Source: Saksenaea vasiformis B4078
Lineage: Eukaryota > Mucoromycota > Mucoromycetes > Mucorales > Saksenaeaceae
Assembly (NCBI GenBank): GCA_000697055.1
Contig: JNDT01001196.1
Span: 1-15,514 of the forward strand
DNA: 15,514 nucleotides
Direction: 5' to 3'
Made by a program: the position numbers and the translations under genes. The notes beneath the pieces are model-generated. The model was not told the DNA's origin. It was given only the letters and a program-made list of their open reading frames with translations, and did no database searches. Shown here in pieces: positions 8,442 through 15,514 of this stretch (the stretch's first letter is position 1; every line of letters begins with the position of its first letter).

Positions 8442-8619
8442 GCTGCTTAGATATCTCTGGTCGTCTAGAAGTTGTAGCTATCTTGATCATGCCTCGTCTT
8501 TCGTAATTATTCAAGACGTAATACACGCTTCTTAATAGTACCAGGACCTCATTTGCAATCTCTTTTCGTTTCATACCAACTTGAGCGGAAATAACAATCC
8601 GAATCTTTTTCTTCATCAA
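8420..8619 (-). pseudogene. Tc1/mariner-type transposase N-terminal helix-turn-helix fragment
   Basis: From ATG at 8619 the minus strand encodes IRIVISAQVGMKRKEIANEV, then RSVYYVLNNYERRGMI, then RRPEISKQHV. This is the usual order of a transposase DNA-binding domain: helix, 'K-E-I-A', 'S-V-Y-x-V-L-x-x-Y-E-R-x-G', then a G/R-R-P linker. No second helix-turn-helix or DDE catalytic domain follows. From about 8441 the same DNA reads better in another frame as the Fanzor-like tail. I see a truncated relic. Confidence 0.5.
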
Positions 8620-9122
8620 TCACTTGTATAGTACGTATATAAGTTGTTGAAGTAATAAGCTTTGGAAGCTACTAATCACTATGGAAAATTGTGTTACTTG
8701 GAGAGCCTTATAGGATCCTAAATATCTTCGACATTCCTGCAGGGCCCTTGTAGATACATCGGTATCCAGAGGTCACCGGTGGTTACTGTCTGTTTTCAAA
8801 TATACTAGCAATCTGGAGGTCACTATATACTTATCAAAACTGATGAGGTACACTGTTTTCTGATTTTTTGATGGTATTTCAACCGTACTAATGCTTAAGA
8901 ACCTTAGTGGATCCTTATTGACACTAAAATTCAAATATGGGTGTCCTGATGTTCCTAGGGGAGCCTATAGATCTAGACACGCAATAGAAAGGATATTTGA
9001 GACGTTGGCATTACATGAATGCCGTACTAAAAGCTCCTTAGTCGCTTTACGACCCGCTCTTTTCTCGTCGTTTATTTTGACTACGTTTTCCAAAGTAGAA
9101 CGAAAACGAAAGCGCGCAAAAT
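8620..9122. other. Intergenic region upstream of the unknown gene
   Basis: The first part is AT-rich with scattered GGATCC and GGTCAC sites (for example GAGGTCACCGGTGG near 8770 and GGAGGTCAC near 8815). A 79-aa frame at 8891-9130 starts MLKNLSGSLL and runs into the start of the next gene; it has no motif and I treat it as chance. The last 60 bp, rich in AAACGAAAGCG-like sequence, probably form the promoter or leader of the gene at 9123. Confidence 0.4.
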
Positions 9123-9854
9123 ATGATTAATACTTTTGCAGCTTTTGTAAAAAGTAATTTAAAGACACAACACGCAGAGAGAAACAGCATATTACTAAAT
9201 GTGCAGCCGAGGGTACCGGCGCACCGCTCTCACAGCTATTGCTTATAAAGAAATATCAATTGCTTGCTCCAATCCAAACAGAGGGAGACACTAAGACCGA
9301 AATCGAGAATCAAGTAATCGCTTAATTGAATGGACATGTAGTTCACTAATGATTTGTGCTCTACCTATTAGGATCATCCGCAAGGACCAACTGTAACAGA
9401 AAGTTCGACTGGCTTCGATTGGGATTTTCCAGGAGATTTTGAACAGCACTTTGAAAATGCGCTGGATGGTGATTTTGACTCCAGTTGTCAACGGTCTCTG
9501 CTGAGGATAGAGATTCCGTATCAAGCTGTACCGGGTCCGTCAGTGGAGGACTTTCATCCCAAACCATTGAATCGACTACAAAGCCTACTGAGATACTTCT
9601 TGACCCAGTGTAAGATTTCACAATCTACTCTTATTATCATTACCTTGAAACTGCCGGTGTTGATAAACGGGATGAAGAAAAAGGATGGAAAAGCCAAAAC
9701 ACACTCAAAAATGATTATTGCCGCTTCAGATCAGTCCCCCAAAATCACATTGTTTACACCCCGCACATTAGTTCTGCGTAGCAGCACGGGTAAATCAGTA
9801 ACGAGGCAACCCTGGAACATTCATAACGTAGCAACCCCAGTAATTCAGCAATAA
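9123..9854 (+). CDS. Unrecognised protein, 3-4 exons
   Basis: Model: join(9123..9153, 9207..9313, 9372..9854), read through to TAA at 9852-9854. The start gives MINTFAAFVK. Exon 2 adds TEGTGAPLSQLLLIKKYQLL. Exon 3 adds an acidic aromatic stretch (GFDWDFPGDFEQHF) and EIPYQAVPGPSVEDFHPKP. Both introns (53 and 58 nt) are GT-AG and join in phase; the first has an ACTAA branch sequence. A further 120-nt intron (9610-9729, GTAAGA to TTCAG) may be spliced out; because 120 is a multiple of three, the frame after it is the same either way, giving a retained or skipped 40-residue segment. AATAAA lies at 9940, 86 bp past the stop. The acidic, Phe/Trp-bearing segment could be an activation domain, but no family is recognised. 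An antisense frame (9361-9621) is open too, so coding status is likely but not certain. Confidence 0.5.
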
Positions 9855-9939
9855 GACAACCCGGGAAGATTCAGTTTCAAGATAGATTTATCTTTTTGTA
9901 TCGACCAAGTTTTGTATAGATTACCCCATCTTTATGTTC

Positions 9940-9945
9940 AATAAA
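9940..9945 (+). terminator. Poly(A) signal AATAAA
   Basis: Canonical AATAAA 86 bp after the stop of the unknown plus-strand gene, in an AT-rich context; consistent with that gene's 3' end. Confidence 0.5.
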
Positions 9946-10441
9946 GCATTAGGTTACAGCGGCATCTTTCTCTTGGTTTTCTGAAGTACTCCAAAAAGTT
10001 CTTTTCCAAAGGTCTTCTTTTATTTTTCAAGCCGCCTTTTTACTGCTCTGCCTCCGTTGGTTATTATCAAGAAACCACCGTTAACCGGAATCTATTGATT
10101 CTTTTTCTTTTTCTTTTTCTTTTATTCTTTTTCCTGACAAGAGACGACAAATCCGTGTCTCTCCTTTTTTATTTTATCTTTTCTTTTATTTCTTCTCTTG
10201 CTGAATCTCTTTTATTTCTTCTGATTCAACTCGCTGATCACTTGAAGAATACCGTTATTATCTTTTATTGATTCCTACATTGACAGATCCAACACAAGAT
10301 CGTAGGTAATCATAACAACGAATTTAACTAACGATCAGATTTTTTTTTATCAAACAGGGACTCTTCCGCCCTTGTCTTTATCGACAACGTCTTTTCTTTT
10401 TCTCTTCTTTTAGTTATCTTCATTGATAAATACTTCAAGTA
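9946..10441 (+). promoter_or_regulatory. Pyrimidine-rich, ATG-free leader with a spliced intron (10306-10357)
   Basis: The plus strand here is dominated by CT-rich tracts (TTTTTCTTTTTCTTTTTC near 10100 and CTTTTCTTTTTCTCTTC near 10390), as in promoters and leaders of actively transcribed fungal genes. An excellent intron occupies 10306-10357: donor GTAATC, branch TTTAACTAACG (10323-10332), T tract, acceptor AAACAG, 52 nt. No ATG occurs on the plus strand from 9937 to 10697. I infer a transcription unit reading rightward. Confidence 0.5.
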
Positions 10442-11091
10442 TTGGTGTCCGACTCAAATCTACGCCTGGTGCTCACTAACAGCGAACTAAATTCAACAGA
10501 ACTCAAACTTCTATCTGAACCGAATTTTATTCTTTCTTATTTCCTTATCACCGCATCTGTCATATCGCTGAGACTACCCGAAATTTCCAGCGTAACACCG
10601 GTCACAGCTGTGAAACCCGACCGTGCTACAGCCTTCAGGTTAAAGCTGTTTCACCTTGCATCTCGACGCTATTACGAGAAGCAGGCTGCATTACTCAATG
10701 AATGGAACGATATTGAACTGAAGGTAGCAGCAGGCAAATGAACAGAATTACAAGCTGATCAAATTTAACTGTAATAGAGATATCGTGGTGATGCTGGTCC
10801 GTCCTTCAGAACCATCCTGGATTTCTTCTTGTCGGTGGAACCGAGCTCCGTGAAGAAGACAGGAACATCGAGCATTCCCGAGGAGGATGAACGCTCTGCG
10901 CCGTTCGGTAAATCAATGTAGATGAGCTCCGAAGGAATCAAGTGTCTCATCGACTGGGAGCAAGCAGAAGAGCAGCTTCCACTCATAAGTCTTGTGGAAG
11001 TGAAGGCGCGTTTAAAACATACATCCTTTAGTTTTAGCAGTCATTTCAAGCCTTCGCTCCCAGTCCGGTAACTCATGCCGTGGGAAAGTTT
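10442..11091 (+). pseudogene. Possible spliced gene without a start codon
   Basis: Exon candidate 10427-10723 is open and reads KPDRATAFRLKLFHLASRRY then YEKQAALLNEWNDIELK, but contains no in-frame ATG, and none lies upstream on the spliced transcript. A 54-nt intron (10724-10777, GTAGCA, TTTAACTG branch, AATAG) joins in phase to RYRGDAGPSFRTILDFFLSV, then SIPEEDERSAPF. A third exon may begin within 10980 and end at TAA 11089-11091 (EEQLPLISLVEVKARLKHT). The YYEKQ..LL segment faintly recalls the N-terminal region of cation-diffusion-facilitator transporters, but no membrane helices follow, so I do not assign that family. An ATG at 10921 opens a 49-aa frame with the same tail. It is either a decayed gene or a non-AUG-initiated one. 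A minus-strand frame (10765-10986) is an alternative. Confidence 0.3.
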
Positions 11092-12476
11092 GCCGCATAG
11101 TATAACAATGAATGCATATAACATTCTAGAGAAGATGGTTGTTCCTGCAGGAATCCCTTTGCATAGATGCATTGCATTCTGGGGAGCGAGCCTCCTTCTG
11201 TTTAAGCCACGGCCAATCTTTAGGCCAGATTCTAGCGCAAAAATATTTTTTCGATGTCTACTGCTAGCAGTGTTGCGCAGGCGTCGAATTAAAGCAGTAG
11301 GAATATGCCCAGTAGGGACGAGGTTTTGGGAATCAAGACGATCCTGCAGGGCGCCCACCTCGTGAAGGTGAATTAGTTCCTGCTGTTTGCTATGTTTCTA
11401 ATTTTTTCATAGAACCACCTGTGATATTCCTATTTCAGGGGCAACTAGCATTTCAAAGGATATAACATCATATCACAGGACCCCAGAATAAAAGGGTCCA
11501 GAAAAAGTACCAAAAAAAAAGGTCAAAAAAGTCGGTTAAGAAACCAAGAAATACACGTAAGGCGCCACAAAGCAATAGCTTGTTTCAGATTAGCCGCCAA
11601 GACAAATAAATAAGTAAGCAAGGGTTTGCCTCGGTAAGCGGCTGTTATTATGATGAAGCAATTTAATAGAATGGGCAGTTGCTATTATAGAAAATCTAGT
11701 AGAAAATTTGCTACTATTATAAGCTACACGATAGAGTGATTCGTATGTTTACCGCTTATCCAATCGAATGCGAATGCTGTATTAAAAGGATCCTCGATGT
11801 CTCTCATGGTAACTGAAAATCATGCCCATGGATCCCACTGGTACCCGAAGGATGCTGAATAACTGCTTACCAGAACCAAAGGAGTCCAAAGATCTAGTTA
11901 CCGGAGGATACTGATGGTCCCCGGCGGTTCCTTGGATCCCGGATGATTATTTTTGTTAGATACAGATCGTAAATCAGGAATTGTAGTCAGTCAAAGTCCT
12001 AGACGGACCGTTTCCTATAGTGAATTATCTCTGTCAGTTAACTATCCTACTCCTCCGAGGCCGTTATCGAAAGCCCTCTTTTACATAAATCTTCTTTACT
12101 TAAAGGCTCTGCTCGTCTTCATAAAGGTCGTACAAAGCACTACAGAAAACTGTTGACTTATCTCTCATGCGGGACCCAGATCGTGCTACAGCATCTCTTT
12201 TGATTTTACCATATTATCTGCAATATTCCCGCGTCCTGAATCACTTCCGTTTCGCTGCGCAAATTCTAAATGATTACGCATGCATAGTAAAATGTGAAAC
12301 GCATCAGCACAAATTCTTTTACTAAGGCTTTGCTATAATGAATCTACTTGACTACGCATAAAAATTAACAAGGAAAAAAAGGGCCTGCAGTGCAATCCGT
12401 TAATTTAACGGTGGCGTCAAAGTAACCAACAGGAAGAATAGCTCGGCAATTGAATAGATCATACAGCATATCGCGA
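11092..12476. other. Intergenic or decayed coding DNA
   Basis: About 1.4 kb without a convincing gene. At 11041-11365 frames are open on both strands (105 aa minus, 96 aa plus); neither shows a known motif. A hairpin with AATAAA in its loop lies at 11478-11499. From 11835 to 11945 a loosely repeated motif occurs (TACCCGAAGGATGCTGA near 11841, TTACCGGAGGATACTGA near 11897) with GGATCC sites. From 11953 to 12323 coding-like segments fall in three different frames (TDRKSGIVVSQSPRRTVS, then SARLHKGRTKHYRKLL, then MRDPDRATASLLILPYYLQY), which suggests a frameshifted relic. The last 150 bp probably contain the 3' UTR of the zinc-finger gene. Confidence 0.4.
11478..11499. terminator. Hairpin GGACCC/GGGTCC with AATAAA in the loop
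   Basis: A perfect 6-bp stem (11478-11483 with 11494-11499) encloses a 10-nt loop containing AATAAA (11487-11492). It could mark the 3' end of the plus-strand transcript beginning in the ATG-free leader. No other support. Confidence 0.3.
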
Positions 12477-14275
12477 TCAATTGTCAAAATATGTAAATGA
12501 TTGCGTAATTGCGTTTTCTACAGATTTGTTACTGTGATTGACGTAAGGTTGAAGCAATTCGGCCAGTCTCTCCAATTTTTCGTTTAAGTCGCGATTCGTC
12601 AAAATGGATATTGACGCAGTGTCTCCAAAGAGATCGCTGATTTCTTGTAACAAGGCTTTTGTTTTTCCTTTGCTATTTGACAGGCATCTGTCCACCAAAT
12701 CTTTCTCAAGTACGGCCTGATCACCACATTTCAACACATGAATCGCAACACTGGACAATATTTGGGCAGCTGAATTGCACCCACGGTCGAAATCAGCTAG
12801 AGTAAAAAGGGAATATGGTTTGCATTGATGGGCTTTGGTAATTGGGCCGGAGGCACGGCAAAGATAGTACGTTGACGGAAGGTGGAACTTTGTCCGCAGC
12901 TGCCGAAGCTGGCCCAACAGATCGCTGTTCGTAATATACGTTGCGCTGGTGTCTTTGGCCAATGCTAGTGCCTTGTCAACAGACTCTTGATCGAGATAGA
13001 TAGACGTTGCAAGTGAATCTTCCGTGCGTGCCAGTTGAAAAATCGTAGTGACAGCGCCGACACTGGGTTTCGTCACTTGATCAAGGCGCATCATCGAAGT
13101 AATCAACGCGTTGTGCGTAAGTGTACCAATCACTAACTTCGGTCCATCAGTGCCATCGAGAGTAGTTGGCCACACATTTGCATATCTTGCTTGGATAGGC
13201 GGTGGTAACGAAGTAGGAATGGCTGATTCCTTTTTGGACCCAAACGGCTCACGGTGGGCGTCTACGCCCTTTTTTCTCCCATATACTTCGACCGTGTTGG
13301 CCATAACGGCAATTCCAGTAGCATTATTTCGAAGAATCGACCCCGCCAGCAACTGTGCAGCAACGTATTTCATGTGTGGGTAGAATATCCAATCATTGTT
13401 GAGCAGCTCGCATATATCGTCAGATAACTCCACATACCGGCGTTTTTTAAGAAGGTTTGCGTATGGTGACAAGGAGAATAGAGCTTGAAGGCGAATGTCT
13501 ACTGGAGCGTCGCCATGGTAGCAGTTTACGCAGGAATCAATTTCGTAAAACTTGCGCTTCACCGGCGCTATTTGACCGACTGTCATACTATTGTCCGAGA
13601 TGGCCTTTTCGATAACCGCAGAATGTGCGAGCGCGTTATGTTCTGTACCGTTCTTGTTGACCATCGAAAAGGGCTGCAGTTCCAGGGCATCAACTATGAA
13701 CATCGTCCTCTTCTTGGAGTTATCGTCATTGTACGTCTGTTGGCAAGCGTACAGAATGGCATCATCGTGGTTTCGTCGAGAATTCTCAGCGATGCTGGGT
13801 GGGGGTTGCTTCAAGTCTGGCACAGTCACTGCCCCTGAGATTACGACAATCTGGCTCTCGTCGCCTGATTGATCTTCAGTTGGCTCCTCACGTATTTCTT
13901 GCTGCTTACTGCCAAAAACAAAAAAGAAAGATGGATGTGTTACTCTCGTATTTCTTTTATTTTGTCATACAAGTCGTCACCCAGCAAGCTTTCGTTTGTT
14001 GTTCTTTTGTGTGCGTTGACATGGTCGGCCACCAGTTCAAGAGTCCCAAAGTAACAGGTGCAACCCGGGCATAGATAACGTATGGATTTTCTCGGTGCCA
14101 TTTTAGAAAAAGAGGCCCTTTTACCAGCTGGTCGGCCAGCCTGGAGACCCTCCAGGTGCACGCTGTGTTGCTTTGCCAAATGACTCCGAAGTTTGGTTCG
14201 ACTGCTGTATTCATCCTTGCCATCACACAGGTGACAGGCCAAAACGAAGCAATTCGATTCCTTATCCACCGTCAT
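12477..14275 (-). CDS. C2H2 zinc-finger protein, 587 aa, 2 exons
   Basis: Model: complement(join(12477..13908, 13944..14275)). Exon 1 encodes two zinc fingers: C14-x2-C17-x14-H32-x4-H37 (slightly long) and C69-x2-C72-x12-H85-x3-H89 (classical). A basic linker between them contains GRPAGKRASFSK, loosely AT-hook-like. Exon 2 encodes about 475 residues without a domain I recognise: a low-complexity start, a basic patch (PVKRKFYE), a Cys pair (SCVNCYHG), and a mainly helical C-terminal half. The frame is open for 1.4 kb with no breaks, so the gene looks intact. The intron (13909-13943) is only 35 nt, shorter than the others in this window, but GTAACA and GGCAG join in phase and remove a stop. Likely a nuclear DNA-binding protein; targets unknown. 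Its promoter is squeezed between the ATG and minisatellite array 2, whose edge is 127 bp upstream. An inverted CCAAT sequence (GATTGG) lies near 14365. Confidence 0.85.
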
Positions 14276-14401
14276 ATTGTTGCTTAGGTGACAAATGACA
14301 AGGTACCGTGAAAAAGGGCCGACCTCTATCTTCTCTGCTTCGCCACAAGGCAGTCATTTCTTTTGATTGGTTGCGAGGACATAATTCTGACAGTCCCTTT
14401 T

Positions 14402-15514
14402 TGGTCGTATTCTTTGGTCGTGTTAAACGACCAGATAATACGAACAGACAATACGATCCGATAATACGACCAGACAATACGACCAATAATACGACCAATT
14501 TATACGACCAGATAATACGACCAGATAATACGACCAAACAATACGACCAATTAATACGACCAGATAATACGACCAGATAATACGACCAGATAATACGACC
14601 AGATAATACGACCAATAATACGACCAATAATACGACCAGATAATATGACCAGACAATGCGACCAGATAATACGACCAGATAACACGACCAGATAATACGA
14701 CCAGCTAATACGACCAGGTAATACGACCAATAATACGACCAATAATACGACCAAATAATACGATCCGACAATGCGACCAGGCAATACGACCAATAATACG
14801 ACCAGGTAATACGACCAGATAATACGACCAGATAATACGACCAAATAATACGACCAGACGATGCGACCAGATAATACGACCACAATACGACCAATTAATA
14901 CGACCAATAATACGACCAATAATACAACCAATAATACGACCAAATAATACGACCAAATAATACGACCAGACAATGCGACCAGATGATACGACCACAATAC
15001 GACCAATTAATACGACCAGTAATACGACCAATAATACGACCAATTAATACGACCAGATAATACGGCCAAATAATACGACCAGGTAATACGACCAAATGAT
15101 ACGGCCAAATAATACGACCAAATAATACGACCAGTAATACGACCAGTAATACGACCAGGTAATACGACCAAATAATACGACCAGATAATACGACCAATAA
15201 TACGACCAATAATACGACCAAATAATACGACCAATAATACGACCAAATAATACGACCAATAATACGACCAGATAATACGACCAAATAATACGACCAGATA
15301 ATACGACCAATTAATACGACCAGATAATACGACCATAATACGACCAATTAATACGACCAGATAATACGACCAGACAGTACGACCAAAATACGACCAAATA
15401 ATACGACCAGATAATACGACCAGGTAATACGACCAAATAATACGACCAGGTAATACGACCAGGTAATACGACCAATTAATACGACCAGGTAATAAGACAA
15501 GATAATATGACCAG
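14402..15514. repeat. Minisatellite array 2: 13-bp AATACGACC-type repeat, continues past the window end
   Basis: More than 1.1 kb of 12-13-bp units, roughly 85 copies, sharing the core AATACGACC and a variable 3-4-bp linker (AGAT, AAT, AAAT, AATT, AGGT, AGT, or CA). Variants AATGCGACC and the 10-11-bp unit AATACGACCAC recur at intervals. All units point the same way except the first two (14402-14424), which are inverted and form a small hairpin with the third (GGTCGT 14416-14421 against ACGACC 14427-14432). The minus strand is free of stops in all three frames, producing several overlapping open frames (WSYYLVVLSGRI repeats); these are a by-product of the repeat. Array edge is 127 bp from the zinc-finger gene's start codon. 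Confidence 0.97.

Noticed and set aside
9361..9621. Minus-strand 86-aa frame with SSAETVDNWSQN
   Set aside because: The plus-strand model on the same DNA has an ATG, two in-phase GT-AG introns with a branch sequence and an AATAAA signal; the minus frame has none of these.
13111..13872. Several plus-strand frames of 90-117 aa
   Set aside because: They lie antisense to the long intact exon of the zinc-finger gene and are its shadows.
14308..14580. Plus-strand 90-aa frame running into array 2 (YDQIIRPDNTT repeats)
   Set aside because: It covers the upstream region of the zinc-finger gene and the satellite; no motif, and its open length is due to the repeat.
14262..15347. Large hydrophobic repeat proteins on the minus strand
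   Set aside because: All three frames are open because the 13-bp unit has no minus-strand stop; the peptides repeat WSYYLVVLSGRI mechanically and overlap each other.
14440..15514. T7-promoter-like sequence: units begin TAATACGAC as in the T7 consensus
   Set aside because: Only the first nine bases agree; the CTCACTATA core that follows in T7 promoters is absent. It is a coincidence of the satellite unit.

Overview
The window looks like a gene-sparse stretch of a filamentous fungal genome, most likely an early-diverging fungus such as Mucoromycota. The reasons are short GT-AG introns (mostly 48-60 nt, many with a CTAAC/TTAAC-like branch sequence just before the acceptor), long T-rich tracts in introns and leaders, decayed transposon pieces, and gene families typical of opisthokonts. 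The assignment rests on motif reading only; no database search was possible.

Left third (1-6450). The window opens with the last codons of a plus-strand gene. A complete six-exon RBM18-like RNA-binding protein follows (482-1312, 188 aa). After about 2 kb of intergenic DNA with only weak coding candidates comes a complete four-exon mitochondrial carrier on the minus strand (3373-4552, 333 aa, all three carrier signatures). Upstream of it on the same strand is a Nup53/NUP35 nucleoporin: its C-terminal MPPN exon (5242-5707) and N-terminal exon (6064-6444) are clear, but the exons between them do not join in phase in any model I found.

Middle (6450-9860). This holds a possible exon of a small one-TM, mitochondrial-looking protein (plus), a compound inverted-repeat element, an 18-bp perfect palindrome inside a small two-exon minus-strand candidate gene, and the first of two arrays of one 13-bp minisatellite (unit AATACGACCAGAT). 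Next to that array is a decayed mobile-element patch: a Tc1/mariner-type helix-turn-helix fragment overlapped by a zinc-ribbon/RuvC-III-like tail resembling Fanzor/TnpB proteins. An unrecognised plus-strand gene with two in-phase introns and a downstream AATAAA follows (9123-9854).

Right third (9860-15514). A 761-bp stretch without any plus-strand ATG, pyrimidine-rich and containing a good intron, leads into an open reading frame that has no start codon. After more apparently decayed coding DNA comes a complete two-exon minus-strand gene for a 587-aa protein with two N-terminal C2H2 zinc fingers (12477-14275). Its immediate upstream region is the second, much larger copy of the 13-bp minisatellite (14402 to the window end, more than 1.1 kb). 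The array's gene-proximal edge carries two inverted units that match a dimer found in the first array.

The recognised genes are unrelated housekeeping functions (RNA binding, mitochondrial transport, nuclear pore) and do not form a pathway. The least ordinary part is the pair of same-family minisatellite arrays, each directly upstream of a minus-strand reading frame, with the RNA-guided-nuclease-like relic beside one of them.
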